This document shows, piece after piece, positions 9,335-19,379 of a DNA stretch of 64,000 bases. The translations under genes were made by a program, and so were the position numbers. The number at the start of each line of letters is the position of its first letter. Position 1 is the stretch's first letter. Under the pieces are notes generated by a model that was not told the origin of the DNA, ran no database searches, and saw only the letters and a program-made list of their open reading frames with translations. Source of the stretch: Symbiodinium natans (taxonomy: Eukaryota; Sar; Dinophyceae; Suessiales; Symbiodiniaceae); contig CAJNDS010000990.1 in NCBI GenBank assembly GCA_905221605.1, forward strand, positions 313,501-377,500, in the 5' to 3' direction.

Positions 9335-10768
9335 TGCAGTGCTCTTCCTGCGTGCTCTTTTGTTGACTGCAAAGCTTGACACCCTGAACAGGAAAGGTGC
9401 TGCCAGCGAATGATGCTGGAGCAGGGCAGTTGCCTTGAAAATGCAGATTTCGCGGGCTTGTTGAGGCATTGCGAGCTGCGTAGCTTTCCAGATGATGGGC
9501 CTTTACCACCGCTTTTCCAAAGCAACTCTGAAGAGGCATAGTGGCAGTATTGAAGTTTGCTTGGCCGAGTCACAGTCGTAGGGGTCGCAAGCGCGGTTGT
9601 GGTGCACGCCTCGGGTTTAGGGATTGGGGTTTAGGGTTGAGGGTTGAGGATTTAGGGTTTAGGGTTTTGACAAGGCTTGAGGGTTTAGGGTTTAGGGTTT
9701 GGGATGTAGGGATGTGGAGACTATCTTCAAGCAAGGGGACGAGGGCTCATTTCTTCTTCATCTTCCTCGTCATATTTTTCAATTTTTGTGCATGAGGGGG
9801 GGGGGTTAAGTGGGGTTCAGGGCTGAAGGGCATGAGGGATACGTAAGGGTTAAGGGCGTATAAAGGGATCATGCCATATTCCTCCCTAAGCCCAAAAGGC
9901 CCCGAAGCTCTAAACCCCCACGTGCAGCCCAGACCCCTGAGCCCTCAATCCTAACCCTAATAAACCTAAACCCCAAACCCTAACCCCTAAGATTGCCGAC
10001 CCAGGCACAGCACCATCGCTTCTTGGAGGTCGCCCACCCCCTGGCCGCTGGAGAAGGCTGTACGGTTTAGGGTGGTTTCGGGGGCTTCCGAGCTCTACGG
10101 TTGACGGGTTTAGGGTTCGTCTTCGGGTTGGGGGAGTGGGGTGTTAAGGTTTAGGGTTTGGGATTGGGGGTTGAAGGTTTGTTGTGTGGGGGCTTTGCGC
10201 TTGGGATTTGGAGTCTTGGGGTTTGGGATTTAGGCCTCGGCTTGCTTCAAGCTATACTCCTCTCCACCTAGCAACACTTGCTGTGTGAGACTTTTCTGTT
10301 TTTGCCCCACCGTCGGTGTGGGGTTGCTAGCTTTTCAAACAAACTCTCTCCTCGCCCAGTCCACTCCTCGCCCATCACATGTATCCCACCCCAGCTGTTC
10401 CCACCGGAGAATTCCTGGAGTCGAGTGCCCAACGCAAGAGTTTGTCCAGAGAGTCGCTGAGTGCCCAACCCTAAGGATTCCATGGAGTGCCCAACCGCAG
10501 AGTATCGTGTGTGTGTGTATATACGCACGCATACACTTGGTATGAAATAGATCCAGCATCCTTAATACTTCACTTTCTTGGAAGGGTTTGGAGGGTTTAG
10601 GGTTCAGGGTTCAGGTTTAGGATTCAGATGGAGGATGGAGGATGGAGGGGCTGTGCCTCTTGCCGCTGCATCCCTTTCGGGTTGATGCCGAAGGCAAGAA
10701 GAACTTCGAACCGCAGACCCCTAAAAGCCCAGAACCAAAACGGGAGCAGGGCTTCGGGTTGTCGGGGG

Positions 10769-10801
<33 letters not shown>

Positions 10802-11055
10802 CGGCTCAGATCCTGTATTCGCCCCTTGAAATTCGGGTTATCTTCGGCGTCTTAGGCGTTGGGTTTGCCCCATAGGTGCGCCAGAAAACTTCCACAGAAG
10901 CCTTAAAGGCTCGGGGCAAATGCTAAATCTTAGAGGTTGTCGAACATATTACACGTCAAACAGAACTATACAATATGAACCCCCAACCCCAAAATCCTTA
11001 AACCCTCCTAAACCCTAAACCCCAAACCCTAAGCCCTCGAGGCGATTTACGGTAC
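9335..11055. other. Unique spacer plus telomere-like tracts and a 32-base G run
   Basis: 9335-9600 is unique. TTTAGGG variants lie at 9610-9705, CCCTAAA variants at 9935-9990 and TTGGGGT variants at 10050-10240. 10260-10560 is unique with a short GT run (10509-10520). 10770-10801 is an uninterrupted G tract. CCCTAAA resumes at 10985-11035. On the minus strand near 10640-10730 a faint GC trace (STRKGCSGK) is too weak to call. Confidence 0.5.
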
Positions 11056-11117
11056 GGGGTCCCGACTTCTCCCAGTTCTCGATGTCGAAATTGCAGTCGA
11101 ATGGGTCCGAGGTCAGC
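11056..11117 (-). CDS. Module exon, PFDC-NWEK
   Basis: After acceptor GCCGAG| the minus strand reads LTSDPFDCNFDIENWEKSG, preserving P-F-D-C and N-W at the right distance (AG replaced by FD). A GT donor in GGACCCC|GTACCG closes a 62-nt exon. CCCTAAA-type repeats lie on the left and TTTAGGG on the right. Upstream the expected GC would fall in the preceding exon; the next upstream copy at 11.44 kb ends with exactly such a GC. Confidence 0.65.
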
Positions 11118-11403
11118 CTCGGCGCAAAAAGGGGCCGCAAAATATTGGTTTAGGGTTTAGGGTTTAGGGTTTAGGGTTTGGGGTTTAAGGTTTCGGGAGT
11201 GCTGTAACTTGTGGTCTCGTTTTGGGGCAAATTAAAGGGTTTAGGGATTAGGGCTTGGGGATTGGGGCTTGGGGGTAACAAGCCTTACCAGTCTAGGGTT
11301 CCAAGTTACATCAAAACCCTAAACCCTAAACGCTGAACCCTAATTAAACCCTAATTAAACCCTGAACCCTAAACCCGAAACCCGAAACCCGAAACCCGAA
11401 ACC

Positions 11404-11488
11404 CTAGCCATCTGGGTCGGGCAGCTCTTTGGGACATCCTTTGCCGAAGCGATCGCAGCACCACCGCTTCTTCCTGGGCGGTTCTGGG
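11404..11488 (-). CDS. Module exon, KKRWCC-x5-GCP
   Basis: After acceptor TCTCAG| the minus strand reads EPPRKKRWCCDRFGKGCPKE: K-K-x-W-C-C, five residues and G-C-P, intact. The W-S pair before it is P-E. Translation reaches TAG 23 codons after CC, at the junction with TTTCGGG repeats, so a donor must lie before it (a GC or other non-canonical donor is possible) or the copy terminates there. CCCGAAA repeats on the left and TTTAGGG on the right frame it. Confidence 0.6.
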
Positions 11489-11639
11489 CTGAGAGGGCCT
11501 CGAGGGTTTAGGGCTTGTAGGGTCTGGGGTTTGCAGTTTAGGGTTTGCGGTTTAGGGTTTAGGGTTTAGGGCCTGGGGTTTGGGGTTTCGGGTTTAGGGT
11601 AAGGTCTAGGGTTTAGGGAGCCTCAAATCCTAAGCCCTA

Positions 11640-11730
11640 AACCCTTGTCCTATGAGGTCGGCGCAGGGTTCAGGGACCGGTCTCGTTGCGACGTTCCCGC
11701 CACAAAAACGCTAGGACCGGGATGCTTCCC
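11640..11730 (-). CDS. Possible decayed module copy
   Basis: The minus strand reads TQEAWGSIPVLAF, where Q-E-A-W-G-S would correspond to K-K-x-W-C-C; in the next frame K-K-R appears. It is flanked like the other exons, but both Cys are gone and no GC follows. Weak. Confidence 0.22.
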
Positions 11731-12027
11731 CACGCTTCTTGGGTTGCGTAGGAGGATTTTGGCTTTCAGGGTTTAGGGTTCAGGGTTCAGGGTTGAGGGT
11801 GAAACCTCAAGGTCTCCGGAGACCGGACACAAGCAAAACAACAAGCAGCAAGAGGGCCAGAAGGGTTCAGGGCCTCAGGGCCAGGGTCCGGCTTAGGGCT
11901 CAGGGCTTAGGATTCAGGGCTCAGGGTGGGGGGTTTAGGGTTTAGGGTTTAGGGTTTAGGTTTTAGGGTTCCGGGTTCAGGGTTTAGGGATTCAGGGTGT
12001 ACGGGTTCAGGCCTACACCTGAAGAAC
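11730..12027. repeat. TTTAGGG/TTCAGGG tract
   Basis: Alternating TTTAGGG and TTCAGGG units from 11760 to 12010 with a 70-base unique interruption at 11808-11870. No module detected. Likely intron. Confidence 0.7.
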
Positions 12028-12095
12028 CTGAAAGCTCTGCAGGGCTCCCATCCGACCAGCCCTTCTCCCAGTTGTCGATGCCAGCGTAGCCTCGT
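12028..12095 (-). CDS. Module exon, AG-DNWEKGWS
   Basis: The minus strand reads RGYAGIDNWEKGWSDG: A-G-x-x-N-W-x-x-G-W-S exactly as in the consensus, with the preceding D-C changed to R-G. The two halves are joined without an intron across G-W-S, but no K-K-x-W-C-C follows before a GT (CTTTCAGG|TTCTTC region). Acceptor CCCAAG| at 12096-12097. 68 nt. Confidence 0.55.
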
Positions 12096-13037
12096 CTTGG
12101 GTCTGGGGTTTGAGGGTTTGGGGTTTGGGGTTGGGGGTTTAGGGTTTGCGGTTTTGACTTCAGAGGGTTAGGTTCTGCAGGTCGCCTACAGTAGGGATAG
12201 AACGGAGTACTCCAAGGCCCCTACATCCTCAAGAAGTCCTTCTCAAGTTAAACCCTCAATCTAAACCCTAAACCCTAAACCCCAAACCCCAAACCCTGAA
12301 CCTAAACCCTAAATCCAAACTAACAAATAGGGGGAGGGGGGGGGGGGGGGGGAGTGTATATGCGTTTAAGCTTGGAAAGGGGGCCACCCTGACCCCTAAA
12401 TCCCTAAACCCTCAAAACCCTCAAAGATCCCTGGAAAGGCTTTAGGGACTTTAGGGTTTAGGGACTTTAGGGTTTAGGGTGTAGGGTGTAGGGTTTACGG
12501 TTTAGGGAGGCGAAGAAGCTCAGAGCAAATACGCAACCACGAAGCGAAAGCAAGCTCGCATAGAAGTAGCTTTAAAAAGTCACGGCAACTCACGGCATCT
12601 GGTGAGGTCTGGTTTTTGGGGCAGCTCGAAGGTAGAGGGTTTACGCTCAGGGGTAGGATTTAGGGTTTGGAGTTTAGGGTTTAGGGTTCAGGATTTAGGG
12701 TTTCGGGTTTAGGGCATAGGGCTTTAGGGTTTGGGTCTAGGGTTTAGGGTTTAGGGTTTGGGGTTTAGGGTTTGGGGTTTCGGGTTTGGGGTTTCGGGTT
12801 GAGATATGGAGGTTCGTAGGTTTGCGGCTTGAGAGGCGTAAGGGCTTTAAGTTTACAAACCCACGCGCCTCCTCAGACAAGGATCTTGACGCCAAACCCT
12901 GAGCCCTAAGCTCTGAACCCTAAACCCTATCAACCATACCTAGATACCCCCTGCGCCCTGAACCCTAAACTCGATACCCCAAACCCCAAACCCCAAACCC
13001 TAAACGCTAAACCCCAAACCCTCAACCCTAAGTCAAC
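12096..13037. repeat. Long telomere-like intron
   Basis: TTTGGGG/TTTAGGG at 12105-12160, CCCTAAA 12250-12310, a G run at 12331-12352, TTTAGGG 12440-12505 and 12650-12800, then CCCTAAA variants 12890-13030. Unique islands at 12165-12245 and 12510-12640 show no module. Orientation changes several times. Confidence 0.75.
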
Positions 13038-13131
13038 CTTCCCAAGTTAAGCCAAGGGGGCAGTCGTAAGGCACCTCGGTAGTGGTCGTGGCCACCTCGC
13101 AGCCTCTCTCGTAGTGCTCACAGCACCAGGC
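13038..13131 (-). CDS. Module exon, WCC-x5-GC-TTTT-PYDC-W
   Basis: The most complete single exon of the C-C to Y-D-C order. After acceptor CGTGAG| the minus strand reads AWCCEHYERGCEVATTTT followed by EVPYDCPLGLTWE. W-C-C, five residues, G-C, a Thr-rich spacer, P-Y-D-C, G and W all lie in place. The donor AAG|GTTGAC is canonical and opens straight into telomere-like repeat. 94 nt. CCCTAAA lies on the left and an uninterrupted TTTAGGG array on the right, so both intron ends are telomere-like. It shows that the module order is circular: CC half, then DC half, then CC half. Confidence 0.7.
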
Positions 13132-13144
13132 CTCACGGGGGGAG

Positions 13145-13270
13145 GAAGTTTAGGGTTTAGGGTTTAGGGTCTAGGGTTTAGGGTTTAGGGTTTGGGGTTT
13201 GGGGTTTAGGGTTTAGGGTTTAGGGTTTAGGGTTTAGGGTTTAGGGTTTAGGGTTTAGGGTTTAGGGTCA
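13145..13270. repeat. Near-perfect TTTAGGG array
   Basis: About 17 heptamers with four single-base variants. It forms the 3' part of the intron upstream of the 13.1 kb exon (C-rich on the coding strand). Far from any visible chromosome end, so an interstitial array. Confidence 0.9.
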
Positions 13271-14212
13271 GGGTCGAACCAAACCCAGAAGAAGGCGGCT
13301 ACGTGCATAGAGCTGGAACAGGAAGAACTCTAAGATTACTTGCCTACGCTGGCACAACTGTTTGGCGGGTGGAAATGTTGATACTAATAGGGGGTGAGCT
13401 TGCACTACAGGGGTTCTTTGGCTGTTGGGGCTTTGGGGTTTAGGCGGGTTTAGGGATAAAGGGTTAAGGGCCAAGGGCTTCATAGGGTTTGAGACGAGTT
13501 GAGGGTTCAGCATCTTCGCGAAAGTCTTCGGATTTGCGCGGGGTGACTTCAGAATCAGAGGTTGAAAGACTCAGGGTTTCAGGGTTTGGGTTTGGGGCTC
13601 TATGAAGCATGTGCTTTTGCTTATAGGGTCCAGGGCCTCTATAAAACTAGCATATACTTCGGTGGTTTTAGGAAAGGGAAGCACTTTCTTTCAAAGTTAA
13701 GCAGGTCTAAATACTTAGTGAGACCTCTTTTTTTGGAAGTGCAGACTGTTTTTTCATTTCTTGATCCAAACGGAAAAGTCCTTCTGGAGGAGTTTCTCAA
13801 CCCTGAACCCTAAACCCTAAGGGTGCGGGTGAGCTTCGAGGTTGCCCAGTAGCCTCAACTTCCACAAGGGCCCCCTTGAATTCTTGCACATTGCACATCT
13901 ATATCATCCCGGGAGTAACCTAGGAATAACAAGGGTGCCCTTTTTGGTTTGAAGGGGTTTATAAGGGAACCTAACCCCCGAAAAATGTGGATAAGGGGCC
14001 TAGTCTGGGTCCTAGTTGTTGTTTTCATGACATAATGAGGGAGCCCAAGCCCCAAAACATACCCTGAAGCCTCGGGAGCCCGGCCTCTTGGGGTCAGGAT
14101 TTAGGATTTAGGGGCTCCAGGTCTTCAGAACCCTCAGGCCTTCCCCCTCATCCGCCGGCTTGCGCCCTAAACCCTACACCCTAGCGAAATCGAAGCCCTC
14201 AACTGGCTGCAC
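13271..14212. other. Spacer with M2 element, otherwise unassigned
   Basis: Unique DNA at 13280-13430 and 13590-13800 gives no recognisable protein. A MITE-like element lies at 13.91 kb. Telomere-like repeats are few here (13435-13500, 13795-13820, 14095-14115). Confidence 0.45.
13908..14015. mobile_element. MITE-like element, family M2, copy 2
   Basis: Closely similar to the 3.6 kb copy: GGGAGTAACCTAGGAATAAC, AAGGGTGCCCTTTTTGG, TTTATAAGGGAACCTAA and GGCCTAGTCTGGGTCCTAG in the same order. Same length and orientation. Non-coding. Confidence 0.65.
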
Positions 14213-14262
14213 CCTGGCTTTCCAGGCCTTCTTCGGCTTCGACCAGCCGAGATGCGCACGTT
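14213..14262 (-). CDS. Module exon, GWSxPKKAW
   Basis: The minus strand reads RAHLGWSKPKKAWKAR: G-W-S, x-x, K-K-x-W exactly placed, but C-C is K-A. Immediately after comes a strong donor, AGG|GTGCAG. The acceptor is probably GACAG| at about 14263-14264, giving 50 nt. The loss of both Cys at an otherwise perfect site could be tolerated variation in one repeat or decay. Confidence 0.55.
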
Positions 14263-15629
14263 CTGTCGCAGAGGCTTTGGGGGCATAAGTGCTTGCGGCT
14301 GAATCCCCATGTAAAACCACCGCTAACATAAATGTTCACCCCTTGAAGCATTAAGCTTAACATCCATGGGTTAAACTTTGAGCAGAACACTTACACTTTA
14401 GTCCTGCTAAGCGCTGATCTCTAAGCAAAAGTCTTGAACTTAAGCTCTATAAGCTTTAAGCTTAACATTGACCGTTGAACTTTAACTTTTAGCGGAAAGA
14501 AAGATTTTCACTCTAAGCTCACAAATGTAAACCTCACAGGGTGGTATGGCACGTGCAGAGATGATATTAAATCCCCCCCAAAATCTGGGCCCCTTTGCCT
14601 AAACCAAATAGGGTAACGATATGCTTGGGTAGAGACTTATTGCTTTATGCTGAGGAATTCTCAGGTATACGCTCGGAAGATCCTTGGGTAGTAGGGGTTT
14701 AGGAGATTCCTAGGTGACCTACAGAAACAAAGGCGGGGGGGGAATCTTATGGCAGCGCCAAGGGCGTGCACTCGTGATCTAAGCAAGGGGAGTTTAGGGT
14801 TTCGGGTTTGGGGTTTTTAGGTCATTAGAACTGGCATTTTTAGTAGTTTGTTCTATTTTCAAGTTCTATAGGGTTTCTAGGAGGATGCGATTGGAAACTA
14901 CTTGACTCGAAGGGCACTCCTTGTCGGATCAACGGGCCCTTCACTGTAATAACCAAGGGCGCGGCATGAGTCCTCCTTCTCCCAGGGCACAGATCCCAAA
15001 AAGGATTCCAAGAGCGTCCCAAGAGCACTCCAAGATGATCCCACAAGCCCTGCAAACCCTAAACTCTAAACCCGTGAGACGTGAATCTCCTCAGAACACA
15101 CACAGCCAACCCGTCCCAAGAGCCCTTACATGCAGGAAAGCGCGACCCTGCGACGTCTTCGCGACACGGAGCGACGCAAGCCTCAAAAATTGCGCGAGAC
15201 CTAGGCGTGCATGGGACCTGGGCCAGAACGCGATCGGGCACCTGCCGCAAGGCCCAAAAACCCATAGCATTTGCGATGTTTTGGATCCCGTCCGACGTTT
15301 GCGGGCTATCCAGAGCTCACGTCCCCTAGGCGAGAGCGATGCCGGGCACGCGGAAACACTGAGAGAGTCAGCGTTGGTCCATTGAAACGCGCACGGAGAC
15401 TATAGGCGAGAGTGTCGAGGTTTCGAGGCCCCATTCGGGCACGCACGCGCGGAGGAGGGGGGGGGGGGGCCGGGGAGACACCATCAAACTTCCCTACTCC
15501 CAAAGTAGGAACCCCCAAAGTGCAAGCACTCTGTGTGGTAAGCTTGCCCTGCAGCTCTAGGACAAAAGGTTTGCCCGACAGCTCTCGGAGAACGCCAGCG
15601 TTCACAATGCCGCAACCCCAACATGTCAC
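14263..15629. other. Spacer, few telomere-like repeats
   Basis: 14330-14520 is AT-richer and holds an imperfect AGCTTTAAGCTTAACAT repeat. 14560-14840 and 14900-15420 are unique; the latter keeps open frames on both strands with no recognised domain. A G run lies at 15457-15469. No module copy found. Confidence 0.4.
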
Positions 15630-15710
15630 CGAGGTGCCGAAGCCGGCAAAGCAGTCGTAAGGCATGCTCGTGGTCACGACGCACCCCCTGGCACCCGAGT
15701 AGAACTTAGG
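15630..15710 (-). CDS. Module exon, GC-TT-PYDC-AGF
   Basis: Between acceptor CATAAAG| and donor ACCTCG|GTGACA the minus strand encodes 27 codons in phase 0: PKFYSGARGCVVTTSM, then PYDCFAGFGTS. G-C, the TT spacer, P-Y-D-C and x-A-G-F are intact; the C-C before GC is K-F. Reading through the donor also stays open (TCWGCG), where C-W-G could stand for G-W-S, so the exon may be longer. One of the strongest copies. Confidence 0.65.
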
Positions 15711-16293
15711 CTTTATGAGCTTTGGATGGACCATATGTTATGCCTGCCATGCGCACTGGAGGCTTGTTCTAGACCTAAGGCCCGCAAGGGAGAGATCCGG
15801 TTCAAGGAATCCGACTGTAAGAAGTACCTGAAACCGAGCAACCATAGCAAGGCAGGCACTGGGGCAAGCCGAGTTTAGGGCTTAAACCCTAAACCCCAAA
15901 CCCCCCGGAACGACGAATCCCGAGGTTTAACGCTTCGGTCGGAGTTAGAGACCTCTACAAGACCATGGAGTCGGGTAATGGCGATGAAAACGAGATGATA
16001 CTGGCAAGGCCTGCTTTATACCCCATGTGCGAGGTTGTAGGTTCGAGGACCAGCGCCCGTGGTTGCAAAAGACAGTTTAGCTGCTAACCCCCCCCCCCCA
16101 GCCACCTCCCCCAAATCTCTGAGTTGACCAGTAAACTTCTAACCCCCAAGCCCTAAACCCTCCTCACCCTGAACCCCCGCTGTACACCCCACAACCCTTG
16201 CGCCGCCGAACACTAAGCCCTGTAAACGCAACCAAACCCCCTATAAACCCAGCTAAACCCCCTCCACAAGAGCAGCAGAGAACCTGGAAAAAC
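15711..16293. other. Spacer with short telomere-like patches
   Basis: CCCTAAA-type patches at 15885-15900 and 16145-16260, a C run at 16088-16098, otherwise unique. No RNA gene: a TTCGA near 16042 lacks a pairing stem. Confidence 0.5.
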
Positions 16294-16351
16294 GGGCCAG
16301 GCCGACCGGCTGTAGCGCTCGCAGCAGAACTGCTGCTTCAGCGTGGACCAG
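16294..16351 (-). CDS. Module exon, WSxxKQQFCC
   Basis: The acceptor GGAGAG|C TGG puts one base before the W codon, as in the 19.3 kb exon. The minus strand then reads WSTLKQQFCCERYSRSA: W-S, K-Q for K-K, F-C-C, five residues, and S-A in place of G-C. A GT donor follows in GGCCC|GTTTTT. 58 nt. KLVHQES can also be read immediately upstream in frame. Confidence 0.62.
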
Positions 16352-16499
16352 CTCTCCTGGTGAACCAGCTTTGGGGCGTGGGCGTCAGGGCCTTAGGGCC
16401 GTAGGGCTGTGGGGCCTACTATTAGGGCAGTAAGGAGTTTAGGGTTTTAGTGTAAAGTGAGAGAGTGAGGGTGTTAGTTCTTTAGGTGACGGAGCTTAC

Positions 16500-16615
16500 G
16501 CATGAACCTTGCGTGACCCGCCTTGACGAATGGCTCCCCGGTGTGGTTAATGATTGCATGCTCCGAACTGAAGTGCAGTTCCGCAGCCCGCCAGGCATGT
16601 ATCCCGGAGGATTTT
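16500..16615 (-). CDS. Possible decayed full module
   Basis: A minus-strand frame reads WRAAELHFSSEHAIINH followed by TGEPFVKAGHARF. The positions correspond to W-S-x-x-K-K-x-W-C-C-x5-G-C and P-F-D-C-x-A-G, with C-C as S-S, G-C as N-H and D-C as V-K. The register is good but no Cys survives, so descent from the module is plausible, not proven. Confidence 0.3.
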
Positions 16616-17174
16616 CGCAGGAAGTGCGGGGGGTGGGGTGGGGGGGGGTGGTGCGGGTTTAGGGGCTTCAGGGGCAATGGGGTCTTCGGGTTTAAGGTTT
16701 TCAAGTTTAGGGTTTTGCGCTACAGGGACCTTCGAGGCGTCGGGTTTGGGTTTTGGGCTCTGTGATTTGGGTTTACGGGCGAGGCTCCAACTTGTAACCC
16801 GAAAGCCCCTGTAGCAGCTCAGCGACCCCCCCGAACACCCCAATGCCATCCAACACCCCGAACACCCCGAACACCCCGGACACCCCATCACCCTGAAATT
16901 GAAACCCTTTATTGTTCTCAAGCTCCCTCCGACTACGGGTTCGGGGAGCTTGCGGTTTAGGATCTTGAGTGCCCCCAAGAAACGAACCTCCCTGCACCCT
17001 AACCCCTAAAGGTGGATGGTGCACCGGCACCCTACACCACGCTACACCCTCAAAGGCTCTAAACCCTCCAACCCTTGAACCCCTCAAGCCCAGGCCCCTC
17101 AACCCTCCTACAACCCCCCAAGCCTCCAAAAGCTTCAAAGCACAAGAGCCCAAGCCCACCAAAACGCCGTCAAC
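16616..17174. other. Spacer with CACCCCGAA repeats
   Basis: G-rich stretch at 16625-16665. A short direct repeat of ACACCCCGA units lies at 16830-16885. The remainder is degenerate CCCTAAA-like sequence to 17160. Open frames on both strands are low-complexity products of these repeats. Confidence 0.5.
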
Positions 17175-17249
17175 GCCTCCCCCAAGGGTCCTCCCAGTTG
17201 CCAACATTGTTTGAGCAGTCGTAGGGGTCCGGGTTGGTCGTCGTTTGAC
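17175..17249 (-). CDS. Module exon, TTT-PYDC-GNWEDPW
   Basis: The acceptor AAACCAG| lies inside telomere-like repeat and is followed on the minus strand by QTTTNPDPYDCSNNVGNWED and then PWG. TTT spacer, P-Y-D-C, N-W and a final W-G for W-S are all in register; A-G is N-N. The donor GAGGC|GTTGAC gives a 75-nt exon. TTTAGGG repeats start seven bases to the right. It lacks the GC at its start, which would come from the upstream exon (a GC-like remnant ARYNMGC lies at 17.7 kb). Confidence 0.68.
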
Positions 17250-18346
17250 CTGGTTTAGGGCTTAGGGTTTTAGGGTTTAGTAGGGCCTAGGGTTTAGGGT
17301 TTAGGGTATAGGGTTTAGGGCTTAGGGTTTAGGGTTTGGGGGGGCCTACACGTAAAGTATAGGGATCAGCCCTTCACGGTTCAGGGCATAAGAGATATGA
17401 GATTTACTTTCGCCTATTATTGTAACACCTTATAAGCCCTTTAGTAACCCTCTATAAGTAGGTTCCCGAAGCCCTTAGTGTGCCCCGGCATCTCTCTAAG
17501 CAATTAGGGTCTGTCTGACGGTCATCCCCTCGTGAAGATAACCACGGACAGCACTGTTTCCAAAATCTCGAAGAATTTGGGTTTAGGGTTTAGGGTTTGG
17601 GGTTTAGGGCCTTTAGGGTTTAGGGTTTAGGGTTTAGGGTTTAGGGTTTAAGAACCGTCAACAAAGGTGAGTAGGCTCCAGACAGCCCATGTTGTACCTG
17701 GCCGACAAGCACAGCCATGGGGTCCTTAAGAGAGGGGGGGGTTCATGGCGGTAGGTACCTAGGGAACATAAGGGAAGCTGAGGGAGCCTGGGGGAGGAGT
17801 GGGGAGTACTAGGGTTGGGTTACATACCCGCTTGAACCCCTCTTTGAGGACCTTAGAGAGTTTGGGGTTGGGCTCTTGGATGCATTGGAGCCTGCACACA
17901 ACTGGCAGAGCAAGGTTCAGGGTTAAGGGTTTGGGGTTTAGGGTTGAGGGTTTCGGGTTGAGGGTCTTCCAAGTGTGGGGTATTCGAGCCAGTACCACAA
18001 AGGCAACTCTATCAGGAGTTCTGCGAAATTCTGCTGCGCCTACTCCCGAAGACTAACAGGCGAACCAGCTGCGTCTGAGCGTGTTCACCGATGGGTTGCT
18101 TCCGAACCCAAAGCCCTGATCCCTAAGCTCTCCAACCCCAGGCGGCGGGAACAATTTCAATCTGACCTACAAGCTCGCTCAGAAGACACGAGAACAAGAC
18201 TTCAAAGAAAGCAGTGTGGGCCCTCAAGGCTTCAGGCCGCAAACCAAGGAAAGCACCTCCCAAAGCCTTAAGCCTAAAATCCTAAACCGTGAACGCTAAA
18301 ATTCTTAAGCCCAGATTCTAACACCATCAACGTGAGAATCCTCAAC
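17250..18346. repeat. Telomere-like intron with GC remnant at 17.7 kb
   Basis: TTTAGGG at 17255-17340 and 17580-17650. At 17650-17725 (minus) SARYNMGCLEPTH resembles the x5-G-C junction of the module but without C-C. 17400-17570 and 17990-18260 are unique and unassigned. TTGAGGG/TTTAGGG variants at 17915-17965. Confidence 0.5.
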
Positions 18347-18401
18347 TGTGCCGGGCGCACTCTTGACAGCACCAAAGTTTCTTGGCGTGGGCCCAGCCGA
18401 C
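18347..18401 (-). CDS. Module exon, GWA-KKLWCC
   Basis: The minus strand reads VGWAHAKKLWCCQECAR: G-W-A for G-W-S, K-K-x-W-C-C intact, then five residues, after which H-S stands in place of G-C. An AG lies just upstream (CGGAAG|GTC GGC TGG) and a GT donor follows (GGCACA|GTTGAG). In transcript order it follows the 18.8 kb DC-type exon, giving the alternation expected of a spliced repeat protein, though the intron phases of this pair do not match cleanly. Confidence 0.62.
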
Positions 18402-18775
18402 CTTCCGACAAGGGAGGAGACTTGATTCTTTAGGGTGTTCAGGGTTTTAGATTTCTGGTGATAGGGTATAGGTATAGGCCCTAAATCCTACAGCACAACC
18501 CTAAACCCCAAACCCTGCAGCCAGGGTTTAGGGTTCGTAGAGAGTTGAAGGGACTACGATCCTTTTAGGACTAAGGGCTCCCTCGAAACCCTTCTACGAT
18601 GCCGTTTACTTCGGCTTCGGGTTGCTACCGGGTTTAGGGTTCACAGGGTTCAGGGTTCAGGGTCCCAAACCCTCAATCGCAAAGCCCAACGCTCAGGCCC
18701 TCAAACCCTAACCCTAAACCCTAAACCCTAAACCCTAGACCCTAAACCCTAAACCCTAAACCCCAAACCATGCAC

Positions 18776-18853
18776 CCCAGCGCCTCCCAGTCGTCCAGGC
18801 CAGCATGGCAGTCGAAGCGCTCGGTGGTGCTCACTACGCAGCCGCCTGGTTTT
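18776..18853 (-). CDS. Module exon, GC-TT-FDC-AG-DW
   Basis: After acceptor GCCGTAG| the minus strand reads GGCVVSTTERFDCHAGL and then DDWEALG. G-C, TT, F-D-C, x-A-G and W are in place. The donor CTGGG|GTGCATGG opens into a telomere-like intron (GGTTTAGGG begins 13 bases on). The exon ends two bases into a Gly codon. Joined to an exon starting one base before W, as at 19.3 or 24.7 kb, it would restore G-W-S, which supports both boundaries. 78 nt. Confidence 0.7.
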
Positions 18854-18893
18854 CTACGGCTCAGGGTTTAGGGCTTAGGGTGTAGGGTTTAGG

Positions 18894-19042
18894 ATCCCAA
18901 GAAATTGCATGCAAAATCCCCTATTCCCCTTGTAGGGAACTTGTCTACGACTTGCTTGTAAGAACCCCAAGAAATTACAGAATAAAAGCCCCCTTATTGT
19001 CCTTGTAGGGAACATATTGTTCTTTCTTGGGGAGTTCTTAAG
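18894..19042. repeat. Two-unit repeat with inverted end
   Basis: CCCAAGAAATT, then CCTTGTAGGGAAC, occurs twice in direct order 68 bases apart. The right end TTTCTTGGGGAGTTCTT is the reverse complement of the unit start (AAGAACCCCAAGAAA at 18960). It looks like a small folded or MITE-like element of its own family. Non-coding. Confidence 0.5.
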
Positions 19043-19278
19043 CAAACAGTAAGTAGTTCTCTGTCACGACAATTGGGTTGGGTCTGTTTGGGTTCTGTTG
19101 GGGCTCTTGCTGCTTTTCCGTGGCTCTAGGGCTTCGCTCTTTGAGTTCTCTGAACTTCGAGGCTGCATGAATTGGCGCGGGTTATGAACCCCTCGAACCC
19201 TGAAGCCCTAAACCCCAAATCCTAAACTCCCCAAACCCTCCATCGCTACACCCTCCACTCTACCTGGCGAAACTCTAC

Positions 19279-19350
19279 ATCCCCCTCTTGTTCTGGGGGC
19301 CCCGGCGCGCTCGGCTCTCGCAGCAAAAGGCCTGCTTGTCCAAAGACCAG
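19279..19350 (-). CDS. Module exon, WSLDKQAFCC
   Basis: The acceptor GGAAAG|C TGG is followed on the minus strand by WSLDKQAFCCESRARRG: W-S, K-Q for K-K, F-C-C, then five residues and R-G near the G-C position. The donor GGGGAT|GTAGAG precedes an in-frame TAG by zero to one base, so a spliced message would avoid it. 72 nt. It sits between the 20.0 and 18.8 kb DC-type exons, in the correct order. TTTAGGG lies on the right and CCCTAAA-like sequence on the left. Confidence 0.66.
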
Positions 19351-19379
19351 CTTTCCTGCGCAGGCGGGCTTCGGGAGTT

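Noticed and set aside
16020-16060. tRNA-like T-loop (GGTTCGAGG)
   Set aside because: The flanking bases do not form the required stems and no acceptor or anticodon arm is visible.
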